This document shows, in pieces, positions 7,157 through 14,931 of a DNA stretch of 21,341 nt (within the stretch, counting starts at the first letter, position 1; each line of letters starts with the position of its first letter). The stretch is taken from NCBI GenBank assembly GCA_025464925.1, contig JAODMS010000109.1, positions 1 through 21,341 of the forward strand, given 5' to 3'. The notes beneath the pieces were generated by a model. That model had not been told where the DNA came from. It made no database searches and saw nothing but the letters and a program-made list of their open reading frames with translations. Source of the DNA: Arthrobacter sp. (GTDB lineage Bacteria > Actinomycetota > Actinomycetes > Actinomycetales > Micrococcaceae). The position numbers were made by a program, and so were the translations under genes.

Positions 7157-8281
7157 TCAGCTGATTCTGTCCCGGCCGGCAGGAACGGACGTGCCCGTGG
7201 CGGTCACCGGGGATTGAAGGACGCGGCGGATTTCCGACAGGAATTTTTGATTTACCGTTGCCGGCAGGAACTGCCCGCGGACGGTGGCTGCAGCGTTCCT
7301 GCGCCTGGATTCAATTCCGGGGCCGCCTTCCACCGCACTGCGCAGGCACCGGCGTAGGCTGGGCACGGAAGGCTCTGCCCAGATCTGTCCTGCAAAATTG
7401 GGCCATTCCCGGGCTGCTGCTTCTGAGACCTGCCTGAGGTCATAATCGATCAGGAGGGAATTGGTGTCATTCATGAAATCCAGCTGCCCTCCCCACCCGG
7501 TTCCGATGGTGATGAGCCCGGATGCCATGGCCTCCAGGTAGGGCCGCCCCCAGGCCTCACCCCTGCTGGGCAGAACGAAGGCATGTGAACGGGCATAAAG
7601 CTCCTGCAGATCCTCCAGGCACAGAGGTTCAGCCAGGAGCATGATCCGGGGCGGGTTCCGTGGCCTGACTTCGGCCGTGACCGCGGCAATATCAGCAGGT
7701 ATGTCATAGCCGGCGGGTCCGAACGGGTCCGAACGCAGGACCAGTTCCACATCGTCACCGGCGTCGAACTCGCTCAGATACGCCTTGAGCAGGACGTCCC
7801 ATCCTTTTCGCTGCTGCCATCTGAAAACCGAGAGGAACCTGAACGGATGATTCCCGGCGCCCGTGGAGGCCCGAAGGTTGTGCCACCCGGCAGAAAGAGC
7901 CTGGGGTATGACATGAAGCTTCTCTTCCGCCACACCGGCCGCGGCGAAAGTCCGTGCGTTGAAGGTGGAGGAAACCCAGACCTCGTCCACCTGTTCCGCC
8001 CGCATCACCCATGGACGCGGTATGGAGGCGGTTTCGAAGACAGCCCTCCAAATAATGGTGCCCTTGAGGTCGTCCCAGCCGTTGTCGTGCCAGGGAAGGT
8101 GCACCATGGTCAGCACGGGGACCGTCCCGGCCGCCGGGGGCGGGCCGGTTCCGGCCGGGAGGGAGCCGGCAGGAACTTCCCGGACAGCAAACCCTTCCCG
8201 GCGAAGAGCTCCGATGAAGCCGGCTGCTTCCACGGCGAGTCCGCTGTGGCCTCCAAAGCGGCCCCTCCATTCGATCAGCAC
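7157..8281 (-). CDS. GT4-family glycosyltransferase (GT-B fold)
   Basis: This 374-residue cytoplasmic or membrane-associated enzyme probably transfers a sugar from an activated donor to a glycan or lipid acceptor. The N-terminal Rossmann half begins WRGRFGGHSGLAVEAAGFIGAL. The C-terminal donor-binding half starts near residue 145 (FRFLSVFRWQQRKGWDVLLKAYL). The E-x7-E signature of retaining GT4 enzymes is EAWGRPYLEAMASG near residue 240. Start: GTG at 8281 overlaps the stop of the upstream glycosyltransferase (GTGCTGA), which implies translational coupling and a two-gene operon. ParB-like gene 6787-7074 follows 82 bases downstream. Acceptor and product cannot be inferred. Confidence 0.87.
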   Translation of the reverse strand: MLIEWRGRFGGHSGLAVEAAGFIGALRREGFAVREVPAGSLPAGTGPPPAAGTVPVLTMVHLPWHDNGWDDLKGTIIWRAVFETASIPRPWVMRAEQVDEVWVSSTFNARTFAAAGVAEEKLHVIPQALSAGWHNLRASTGAGNHPFRFLSVFRWQQRKGWDVLLKAYLSEFDAGDDVELVLRSDPFGPAGYDIPADIAAVTAEVRPRNPPRIMLLAEPLCLEDLQELYARSHAFVLPSRGEAWGRPYLEAMASGLITIGTGWGGQLDFMNDTNSLLIDYDLRQVSEAAAREWPNFAGQIWAEPSVPSLRRCLRSAVEGGPGIESRRRNAAATVRGQFLPATVNQKFLSEIRRVLQSPVTATGTSVPAGRDRIS

Positions 8282-9416
8282 CGGTCACCACCAGAGAGTG
8301 CGCCGCAACGATCAGGAGTCCTGACGGGGTGCATCCGCCTCCTGCGCCAGCCGCCACGCCTCCCCGGAAGGCCCCTCTGCGGACCCGCAACCGTGACGGG
8401 CACCCGCTCTTGCAGGATCTGCGCGAATAATTCCAGATGATCGGCAACCATCCGCTCGGCGCTGAACCGCTCCTCGACCGAGGCGCGGCAGGCCGCCCGG
8501 CTGAGCCCGGCCGCCCGGGGCAACAGCGCCGGCAGCTCCTCCAGGGGGGCCAGGTACCCGGTGGTCCCGTGCTCCACAATTTCCGGGGCGGAGCCGATGG
8601 GGGTGCCCACCACCGGGGTCCCCGTGGCCAGGGCCTCGATCATGACCAGGCCGAAAGGCTCGGACCACTGGATGGGATTGAGGAACGCGACAGCCTCACC
8701 CATCAGCTCGTACTTTTCGGCGTCCCCGATTTCACCCATGAAGTCCTCATTGGACCCGAGCTGCGGCGCGACGACCTCGCGGTAGTAGCGCATTTCCTCC
8801 AGCTCGCGCATTTTTGCCGCGATGCGCAGGGGCATTCCGGCCTCCCGGGCGATTGCAATCGCCTCCATCACGCCCTGGTCAGGGCACATCCGGCCCACGA
8901 AACAGACATAGCCGCCTCGGCCCGAGCCCTGGGGAACGGTGGAGAGGTCCAATCCGTGGTGGATGACCCGTGCAACGGGCACGTCCGGTCGTGGCTGACC
9001 TGGTCGCGGGAAATGGCGATGATGCCGGCGTTCCTCCCGATGTCCCGGTAGACGTCCGCTGCTGCAGGCGTCAGCGGGCCGTGAATTGTGGTGACGACCG
9101 GGACCGAGGAGGGCCGGTGCATGTACAGCGGACCGGCCACGGTGTGGTCGTGGATGAGGTCCGCTCCCCGCATGCCCCGGTACGCCCGGATCACGTGGCT
9201 CAGCTCGGAGATGGTGGTCCCTATTTCGGCGGGTTCTGAGGCCCTCATCCCCGGAACGCGGGGAAGCGGACACTCGCTGTCCGAGGGGACGGCCAGCACG
9301 ACCTCGTGCCCGGCAGCGGCAAAACCACGGGCAAGGCGGTCCACCACCCTCTCAATGCCACCGTAGGCTGGCGGAGGAACCGGAATCCATGGTCCCCCTA
9401 TGAGTCCTATCCGCAT
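8275..9416 (-). pseudogene. GT4-family glycosyltransferase, interrupted by a frameshift
   Basis: From ATG at 9416 (Shine-Dalgarno CCGGGAGG) the protein starts RIGLIGGPWIPVPPPAYGGIERVVDRLA, the Gly-rich acceptor-side loop of GT4 enzymes, and runs through HDHTVAGP and VVTTIHGPLTP to AISRDQVSHDR. Near 8985-8995 the frame is lost by the equivalent of one missing base. The rest continues in another frame from DVPVARVIHHGLD through VCFVGRMCPDQGV and the E-x7-E region EPFGLVMIEALATGTPVVGTP to the stop at 8275. Joined it would be about 380 residues, the normal length. The sequence at the break (CACGACCGGACGTG) is not a homopolymer, so true mutation is as likely as read error. The second glycosyltransferase starts inside its stop. 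Confidence 0.85.
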
Positions 9417-9885
9417 TCTCTGGCCTCCCGGGTAACAGAGCAGTCGTCTTCGCCGTGTCCGGTCCTGGCTGACATCAGTCCGGTATTTCCCTCCGGAACC
9501 CCCAACGGCACCGCAGGACTCTGGCAGGCAGATACCGGAGCGCCCGCAACCTTGCCCCGGACCGTTCCCCTGGTTGCCGTGCGGGTGCAGAAAAAGCCGC
9601 ATCCGGTGCGCCGGAGCCGCCTTCCGCGCGGCCCGTTCGCGCGAGCGGGTTTGCGGGGAGGGGAGATGGTCGGCATTGACAGAACCCCTTTGTCCGGAAG
9701 AGCCAGGGCCGGGACCTGCCGGCCCTGGCGGCCCGATCGTGCACCCTTGGGATGAGGGTAGCCCCGGGGCCTAGGGCTGACAAGCACACTCCCGCCGGCC
9801 CCGGCGCTCACGTGTCCCTCCCTGCGTCATCGTTCGACATCTGGAGGAACACCGCCGTAGTCCTTCGGCAGCCGGGACCACTGTG
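9417..9885. other. Gene-free stretch upstream of the glycosyltransferase operon
   Basis: The minus- and plus-strand ORFs here are rich in Arg/Pro/Gly and show no family features, so I see no gene. The stretch holds a strong hairpin at 9702-9729 (listed separately) and presumably the promoter of the glycosyltransferase operon, which I cannot place. Confidence 0.5.
9702..9729 (-). terminator. Strong hairpin, probable terminator of the ABM-like gene
   Basis: GCCAGGGCCGG (9702-9712) and CCGGCCCTGGC (9719-9729) form a perfect 11-bp stem with a six-base loop. It lies about 160 bases downstream of the minus-strand ABM-like gene and upstream of the glycosyltransferases. There is no T-tract on either side, so it is either a U-tail-less actinobacterial terminator or another structured RNA element. 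Confidence 0.5.
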
Positions 9886-10158
9886 TCAGGAGTCGTACTG
9901 CGCGACGGGGTCCATCTTCACCGGTGGCTCCCGGAGGGCGAGCTTCCGCGCGATCGCAGGGATCCCGGGATCGGAGAGGAACCTCTCGTAATCCTCGGTC
10001 TTCCAGTCGAAGAACACCCACACCCGGTCCGGGTCATCGGGATCCCTGAACACGTGGGAGCCCTTGCACCCGTGCTCCTTTCGCTTCTTCACGCCGGTGG
10101 TCGAGAAGGTCTTCAGGAACTGATCGAAGTCGGCGACCCTGGCGATAGTGACGATCAT
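9886..10158 (-). CDS. Antibiotic-biosynthesis-monooxygenase-like small protein (dimeric alpha/beta barrel)
   Basis: This 90-residue protein starts at ATG 10158 after AAGGGGAAGAG. MIVTIARVADFDQFLKTFST, GSHVFRDPDDPDRVWVFFDWKTEDYERFLSDP and the closing REPPVKMDPVAQYDS fit the short ABM/cyclase-like fold, a ferredoxin-like half-barrel that dimerises. Members act as cofactor-free oxygenases, heme oxygenases or simply bind small molecules, and many have no known role. No catalytic residues diagnostic of a subfamily are visible, so function stays open. It is likely a single-gene unit, with 470 gene-free bases downstream and a divergent small acidic gene upstream. Confidence 0.75.
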   Translation of the reverse strand: MIVTIARVADFDQFLKTFSTTGVKKRKEHGCKGSHVFRDPDDPDRVWVFFDWKTEDYERFLSDPGIPAIARKLALREPPVKMDPVAQYDS

Positions 10159-10526
10159 TGTCTCTTCCCCTTAATGCTGAAGACCATGAGCCCGCTCCCC
10201 GTGATCAGCAAGATACCCCCCGCACAGCATCATTTCACCACCAGCCTCATCCCTGGGCTGAGAAGTTGATGGCCCGGGCCGGGGACCACAGGGGCGGCAC
10301 CGGCCGGTCGTGTGCTGCCGGTGCGCCGTCCCGGCGCTGTGGCGTGTCCGCTGTTCATCCGCCCGCTGAGGCACAACCGGGCCGGCCCGGATGTATGGGC
10401 ATCTGTCCGTTTTCTGGCACCGGTGCCAGACTGATGCCAGAGGCCGGTAAGGTTTTCGGCCCGGGTCCCGGGGGGCGTCCCGCTGGTGCGGAGCATCAGC
10501 ACCGGATAAATCACAGGAGGAAGATG
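10159..10526. other. Gene-free divergent intergenic region
   Basis: It separates the ABM-like gene (minus) from the acidic repeat protein (plus), so it must hold both promoters. The only clear structure is an 18-bp perfect palindrome at 10413-10430 (listed separately). In-frame sequence upstream of 10524 in the plus frame is open but reads as antisense-like Arg/Pro-rich protein and is not counted as coding. Confidence 0.5.
10413..10430. promoter_or_regulatory. 18-bp perfect palindrome, candidate operator
   Basis: TCTGGCACCGGTGCCAGA is a perfect palindrome without spacer, centred about 105 bases before the start of the acidic repeat gene, in the divergent intergenic region. The absence of a loop argues for a dimeric protein-binding site rather than an RNA hairpin. 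The regulator is unknown. Confidence 0.45.
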
Positions 10527-10799
10527 ATGAACAGTTGGCCGGAGCCCGAATCGCCGGGGGATGTACCCGAAGCGGATGCCCTTGAGCAGCAGACGCCCCT
10601 CCTGCCGGAAGGTTCTGGGGAGCCCGGGGTGATGGACCCGCTGCCTGATGATGCCCCGGAAGCGGATGTGATGGAGCAGCGTACCGATGTGCTGCCTGGC
10701 GGTGCGGGCTCTGCCGGGGCAGCGGGCGTCTTAGAAGCGGACGCTGCGGAAGCGGACCTGGTCGAACAGGCTCTGGCGTCCTCCTTCGACGACGAATAG
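10527..10799 (+). CDS. Small acidic protein with three 30-residue EAD..EQ repeats
   Basis: This 90-residue, strongly acidic protein is predicted to be soluble and largely unstructured. The start is ATG at 10527 (a second ATG lies at 10524), with AGGAGG at 10515-10520. The motif EADALEQ begins at residue 15, EADVMEQ at 45 and EADLVEQ at 75, an exact 30-residue period. At the DNA level each copy begins GAAGCGGA. The linkers are Pro/Gly/Asp-rich. Short acidic proteins with PEADxxEQ-type motifs occur in actinobacteria without known function. No enzyme or binding motif is visible. It is probably transcribed alone. Confidence 0.7.
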   Translation: MNSWPEPESPGDVPEADALEQQTPLLPEGSGEPGVMDPLPDDAPEADVMEQRTDVLPGGAGSAGAAGVLEADAAEADLVEQALASSFDDE

Positions 10800-11146
10800 G
10801 ACTACCCCGAAGGCCCCGAAGAAGCAGGCTAGAACACAGGCCACCGGTGGCGCCCAGGGCGCCGTCCTTAAAGGACGCGCTGCCGGGCCGGGTCGGGACG
10901 CCCAGGCGGCAAGGCACATGGCCAAGGTGCCCGGATGCCGGGTCCGGTGCGGGCTCACAATAGTTTTCCGACGGCACAGCCGGACCGGAAGTGCCGGGAT
11001 TCCGCGGGGGAAACTCCTTGACGGGAGGGTCCGGCAGCACATGAAATAAGAGAACAACCGCCGCAGGCGACAGTTGGCCGCAGCGTTTTCCCGCAATCGG
11101 TTCCATAAGCAGGGCCCCGCTGCGTGCAGTTCAAAGAGAGCAACCC
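10800..11146. other. Gene-free stretch with chained palindromes and a promoter
   Basis: No gene is supported. Three abutting palindromes occupy 10841-10877: CCACCGGTGG (10841-10850), GGCGCCC-A-GGGCGCC (10849-10863) and CGTCCTT-A-AAGGACG (10863-10877). They follow the acidic gene's stop by about 40 bases and may be its terminator or a protein-binding array. A short hydrophobic run on the minus strand near 10810-10860 lacks a good start and is probably chance. Confidence 0.5.
11018..11047 (+). promoter_or_regulatory. Candidate sigma70-type promoter of the debranching-enzyme gene
   Basis: TTGACG (11018-11023), an 18-base spacer and TGAAAT (11042-11047) match five and four of six consensus bases. 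It lies 100 bases before the GTG start at 11147. This is a reading by eye only. Confidence 0.4.
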
Positions 11147-13396
11147 GTGAGAGAGCATCCGCGCACCCCTGAATCCCCCGAGACCCGGAGCGCACCGCCG
11201 CCGCAGGCGCCGGTGGTGAATGTTTGGAACGCCGATACCCTGGCGGGGCCGCCGGGCCCGGGCGTTGTCACGGTGGTGGAAGGATCGTCCTTCTGCATTT
11301 CCTCGGCCGGCGGGGACATTCTTCCGGGCCTGACGCAGGGCCTCTTTTACCAGGACACCCGCATCCTGTCCGGGTGGTGCCTGACCGTCAACGGTCTTCC
11401 GCTGGAGCCTTTGTTGCCCCGTGTCCTGGAGCCGTACCGTGCGTTCTTCATCGGGCGCGCCCGGCGCCTGGACGGGCGCGCCGATTCCCCGCTCGTGGTC
11501 GAGCGTGAACGGCTGGTCGGGGCCGGCCTGCGGGAGGACCTTGTGGTCCGCAATTACTCGGGGCAGCCGGTCGGGTGCGTCCTGGAGCTGGGGGTGGAAT
11601 CGGATTTCGCGGACCTCTTCGATGTGAAAACCGGCCAGACGATTCCTGCGGTGGATGCCGCATGGCAGGTCCAGGGCGATGAATTGCTGCTCGAAGCCGT
11701 CCGCGGCAGCCGCCGGCACGGCATCCTCGTGCATGGCCGCGGCGCCCAGGTGGGTAAGGACCTGCTCCGCTTCGAGGCGCTCATTCCGGCGCGCGGGCAG
11801 TGGTCCACGAACATCATTGTCACCCCGCTGGTGGAACGGGGCCTACCCGTCGACCGGTTTGTCGCCGCGAACCCCGTGTCGGACCTGGAGGCGGCACGCC
11901 GCCACCGGGCCTGGGGGAAATCCGCGCCGCGCCTGGACCTGGCCAATGAGGAGATCGCACGGGTGCTGCGGCGCAGCCACGAGGACCTCGGTTCGCTGCG
12001 GATCTTCGATCCCGCCCATCCGGGCCGCGCGGTGGTCGCCGCCGGCGCGCCGTGGTTCATGGCCCTGTTCGGCCGGGATGCGCTGTTCTCCGCCTACATG
12101 GCGCTGCCCGTGGATCCTTCCCTGGCGCTTGGCACGCTGCAGACCCTCGCCGAACTGCAGGGCACCAGGGTCAACCCGGAGACCGAGGAGGAACCCGGAC
12201 GGATCCTCCACGAGGTCCGCCTGGGCGTCGCAGCCGGAGCGGCCCTGGGTGACCACAGCGTGTACTACGGAACGGCGGACGCGACGGCCCTGTTCGTCAT
12301 CCTGCTGTCCGAGCTGAACCGCTGGGGGCTGGAACAGGACGCCCTGCAGTCACTGCTTCCGCACGCGGACCGGGCTCTGGAGTGGATCAGGGACTACGGG
12401 GACCGGGACGGTGACGGGTTCGTCGAATACAGCCGGGCCACCCCGCAGGGTTTGGCCAACCAGGGCTGGAAGGACTCCTGGGACGGAATCAACTTCGCCG
12501 ACGCCCGGCTGGCCGAGCCGCCGATTGCCCTGTGCGAAGTCCAGGGCTACGTCTACAGCGCCTATCTTGGCCGCGGCATCCTGGCCGCCGCCGCCGGTGA
12601 CCGGGACCAGGCCACCGAATGGGGGCACCGCGCCGCAAGGCTGAAGGAGGAATTCAACAAGCGCTTCTGGCTGCCGGAAAAGGGGTATTACGCCCTGGCC
12701 CTGGACGGCAACAAGCGCCCCGTCGATGCTTGCGCCTCGAACATGGGGCACTGCCTCTGGACCGGAATTGTCGATGATGACAAGGCCGCCCGGGTCGCCG
12801 CCCGGCTGATGTCCCCCGAAATGTTCACGGGCTGGGGAATCCGGACCCTCGCATCGGACATGGGTGCCTACAACCCGGTCAGCTACCACAACGGCTCCGT
12901 CTGGCCCCACGACAGCACCCTGGCCGCCGCCGGACTGATGCGCTACGGCTTTGTCCAGGAGGCCCGGACAGTGGCGACCGCGCTCTTCGACGCGGCCATC
13001 CGCTTCGGCGGACGGCTACCCGAGCTGTTCTGTGGCTTCGACAGGGCCAATTATGGCGTGCCGGTGCCCTACCCCACCTCCTGCTCGCCCCAGGCCTGGG
13101 CCGCCGCCGCCCCGGTGCACCTGATGCGCATGCTTCTGCGCCTGGACCCCTGTCTCCCGGCCGAAGAGATCTGGCTGGATCCCGTCATTCCGGCAAATTT
13201 CGGTTTGCTCCGGGCGGAGAACCTGCTGCTGGGGAACTCCCGCATTTCACTGACCGTGACCGGGGAAAACCTGACCGTGGAGGGCCTGGTCCCCGAAATG
13301 AGGCTCCACCACGGTGCACGGCCGCCTGCCGCGGAGCTGCTGATGCTCACCGGCCGGGAAGCCGAGGGCGCGCCAACCTCCCCGAAGGACAGCTGA
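11147..13396 (+). CDS. Amylo-alpha-1,6-glucosidase / glycogen-debranching-type enzyme
   Basis: This 749-residue cytoplasmic enzyme probably trims alpha-1,6-linked glucose branches of glycogen-like glucans. Residues about 25-230 form the N-terminal beta-rich glycogen-debranching domain (VVTVVEGSSFCISSAGGDI, LFYQDTRILSGW). Residues about 270-720 form the (alpha/alpha)6 amylo-glucosidase barrel with PWFMALFGRDALFSAY (about 300), NQGWKDSWDG (about 437-446, with the acidic residues typical of the active site), LFVILLSELNRWG, SYHNGSVWPHDSTLAAAG (about 578) and ELFCGFDR (about 625). Start is GTG at 11147 with a weak AAGAGAG. No signal peptide is seen. Divergent GT4 genes lie upstream on the other strand, so a shared glucan role is possible but unproven. 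The true substrate of this actinobacterial subgroup is not certain. Confidence 0.9.
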   Translation: MREHPRTPESPETRSAPPPQAPVVNVWNADTLAGPPGPGVVTVVEGSSFCISSAGGDILPGLTQGLFYQDTRILSGWCLTVNGLPLEPLLPRVLEPYRAFFIGRARRLDGRADSPLVVERERLVGAGLREDLVVRNYSGQPVGCVLELGVESDFADLFDVKTGQTIPAVDAAWQVQGDELLLEAVRGSRRHGILVHGRGAQVGKDLLRFEALIPARGQWSTNIIVTPLVERGLPVDRFVAANPVSDLEAARRHRAWGKSAPRLDLANEEIARVLRRSHEDLGSLRIFDPAHPGRAVVAAGAPWFMALFGRDALFSAYMALPVDPSLALGTLQTLAELQGTRVNPETEEEPGRILHEVRLGVAAGAALGDHSVYYGTADATALFVILLSELNRWGLEQDALQSLLPHADRALEWIRDYGDRDGDGFVEYSRATPQGLANQGWKDSWDGINFADARLAEPPIALCEVQGYVYSAYLGRGILAAAAGDRDQATEWGHRAARLKEEFNKRFWLPEKGYYALALDGNKRPVDACASNMGHCLWTGIVDDDKAARVAARLMSPEMFTGWGIRTLASDMGAYNPVSYHNGSVWPHDSTLAAAGLMRYGFVQEARTVATALFDAAIRFGGRLPELFCGFDRANYGVPVPYPTSCSPQAWAAAAPVHLMRMLLRLDPCLPAEEIWLDPVIPANFGLLRAENLLLGNSRISLTVTGENLTVEGLVPEMRLHHGARPPAAELLMLTGREAEGAPTSPKDS

Positions 13397-13424
13397 CCCG
13401 ATTTCCTTCCACCAGGCATACCCG

Positions 13425-13456
13425 CCGCGGCCGCTGTCCGGCGTCCGCCGCGGTTT
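13425..13456 (+). terminator. Probable terminator of the debranching-enzyme gene
   Basis: CCGCGGC (13425-13431) pairs with GCCGCGG (13447-13453) around a 15-base loop that can itself fold, followed by TTT. It lies 29 bases after the stop codon. The rest of 13457-13608 holds no visible gene. Confidence 0.5.
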
Positions 13457-13608
13457 GACCCAGGCCCTGACGACGCGGCTCACCTATGGCGGGATCCGGC
13501 TGAAACCAGGGCGAACGCCGCCGGCCGTTAGGGCAGCCCGACGGCGGGATTCCGGCAGAGGGCGGCGAAAAACAGGGCTTCGGCAAGGATCGCGTTTCGC
13601 AGTTCGCC

Positions 13609-13776
13609 CAAGTGAACGGACCAGGGACGGACTCGCCGCGGCCAGGGCGCGCGGACGCAAGGGCGGGGGTCGGTTCAAAATGACGCCGACGAAAGCCCGG
13701 CAGGCCAGAGCAATGTATGACGAGAAAACGTACACGGTGCAGCAGATCGCCGAAACGTTCGGGGTCTCGCGCGGCA
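13609..13776 (+). pseudogene. Serine recombinase (resolvase) C-terminal remnant
   Basis: The open frame reads SERTRDGLAAARARGRKGGGRF, then MTPTKARQARAMYDEKTYTVQQIAETFGVSRGT. This is the end of the catalytic domain's E-helix followed by the C-terminal helix-turn-helix of Tn3-type resolvases and invertases. It breaks off right after SRGT, where the family has a further turn such as IYRHL. The catalytic N-terminal domain is absent. Upstream in-frame sequence from 13455 is not resolvase-like. It is a fragment truncated at both ends, joined at about 13776 to the ATPase fragment that follows. Confidence 0.78.
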
Positions 13777-13789
13777 CGCGGGCTTCCGC

Positions 13790-14307
13790 GCGTCTGCCAA
13801 CAGATCTCCTACGCCCTCGACTACGCCGAATACGGCGTCGTGGACCCCTACGTCCATACCCAGTCGCGCTCCAGCGGGCGCACCGAGCTGCTCATCATCG
13901 ACGAGGCCGACCGGCTCAAAACCACCGGCCTCGAACAGATCCGCGACTATTTCGACCGCCACAACATGGGCATCATCCTCATCGGCATGCCCGGGATTGA
14001 GAAACGCCTGGCCCGCTACCCGCAGCTCTACCGCCGCATCGGCTTCGCCCACGAATACCGCCAGCTCGCCCCGGAGGAACTCACCGTCGTTCTGACCAGA
14101 CGCTTCCCCGCAGACGCCGACGCAGCAGACGCCGGCATCGTTTACGCGACAGCCATCGCAACCATCCTCCGGATCACCGGTGGGAACTTCCGTCTCGTTG
14201 ACCGGTTGCTCACCCAGATCGACCGCGTGCAAACGGTCAACGGCCTCGCAGAGCTCACGCCTGAGATCGTCGACACCGCGCGGCAGGCCCTGCTCATCGG
14301 CCACTAA
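13790..14307 (+). pseudogene. TniB/TnsC-like AAA ATPase, C-terminal fragment
   Basis: ELLIIDEADRLKTTGLEQIRDYF is the Walker B region. GIILIGMPGIEKRLARYPQLYRRIGFAHEYRQL is the sensor 1 and following helix typical of the ATP-binding partner of actinobacterial DDE transposases (TniB/TnsC/IstB-like group). GGNFRLVDRLLTQIDR and the closing DTARQALLIGH are also family-like. The N-terminal part with Walker A is missing, so it cannot be an active ATPase, and the partner transposase is absent. Homology seems to begin around 13800 (ISYALDYAEYGVVDPYVH). It abuts the resolvase tail, so two mobile elements were joined by deletion or insertion here. Confidence 0.75.
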
Positions 14308-14424
14308 GCACCGCGAAAAACAAGCCATTTACCGTGGCGATTCACATGCGGCGATAGACGACAGCGTTTTCGCAGCAGCGGTGTGGGGGACGGGCAGTCC
14401 GCAAGGGGGTCCCGTCCGGGCGGT

Positions 14425-14628
14425 CTACCGCCTCTCAGTTCTCTCGCTACGCAAAGTGCTAATCGCCCTAACGAAGATGTACATCGAACCGGCCAGAAGT
14501 AGGGCATACGCTACCGTTCGCCAAGAGGCGCCGTTGTCAGCGACATCAATTCCCGCCAGCACCAGCCACAGCAAGATTCCCAACCCCGCGTAGACGGTCG
14601 AAAAGCGGGGTGCTTCCATTCTTTTCAC
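14425..14628 (-). CDS. Small two-helix membrane protein, function unknown
   Basis: From GTG at 14628 the protein is 67 residues. AGGGA lies five bases upstream. An ATG three codons later is the alternative. Two hydrophobic segments, STVYAGLGILLWLVLAGI and VAYALLLAGSMYIFVRAI, flank a short polar turn, and the C-terminus RSERTERR is basic, so both ends are probably cytoplasmic. No family recognised. The gene is downstream of, and on the same strand as, the zinc-ribbon gene ending at 14932, with about 300 bases between. Confidence 0.6.
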   Translation of the reverse strand: MKRMEAPRFSTVYAGLGILLWLVLAGIDVADNGASWRTVAYALLLAGSMYIFVRAISTLRSERTERR

Positions 14629-14931
14629 GTTGTCCCTCGCAATGCGCCGGTGATGACTTTTTCGATTCACCGAGTTGGTTATTGCTCACAGCCTATTCCT
14701 ATGAGTCAAGGAGCCGGTGGCGCGAATTTTACTCACTCCTGGACCGGTCAGCTCCTGCTTCACGAATGCGAATGGCACGTCCGTAAGCCGATCCCTTACC
14801 GGGCATCGAGAGGGGAGTCGACTCGGTGCTAGAAGCAGTATGTTCGGTGGCTGAGGTTTCGATGTCTGTCTTCGACGCAACATGGTCGCGTCCTAAGTGC
14901 GCGACTCTTGGGGCATTAGGTCAAATCGCAG
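14629..14931. other. Gene-free stretch, possible terminator
   Basis: No gene is supported. GTCGCG and CGCGAC (14885-14890 and 14900-14905) form a short hairpin just downstream of the zinc-ribbon gene's stop on the minus strand. The segment 14781-14801 matches 16004-16024 at 18 of 21 positions (see findings). Confidence 0.4.

Noticed and set aside
7755..8579. A 274-codon minus-strand ORF overlapping both glycosyltransferases
   Set aside because: Its frame is a shadow of the two GT4 genes, whose frames carry recognisable motifs; this one has none.
10800..10870. Small membrane protein on the minus strand (hydrophobic run PVACVLACFFGAFGVVLFVV)
   Set aside because: There is no suitable start with a ribosome-binding site, it runs into the acidic gene's antisense strand, and the hydrophobic run coincides with the palindromic, GC-structured DNA.
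10171..11106. A 311-codon minus-strand ORF across the acidic gene
   Set aside because: It is antisense to the repeat protein with its good ribosome-binding site, has Arg/Pro/Gly-rich composition, and shows no domain pattern.
13455..14000. A single 181-residue gene spanning the resolvase tail and beyond
   Set aside because: After residue 108 the frame is a shadow of the ATPase fragment, which is read one frame over; only the resolvase-like part is meaningful.
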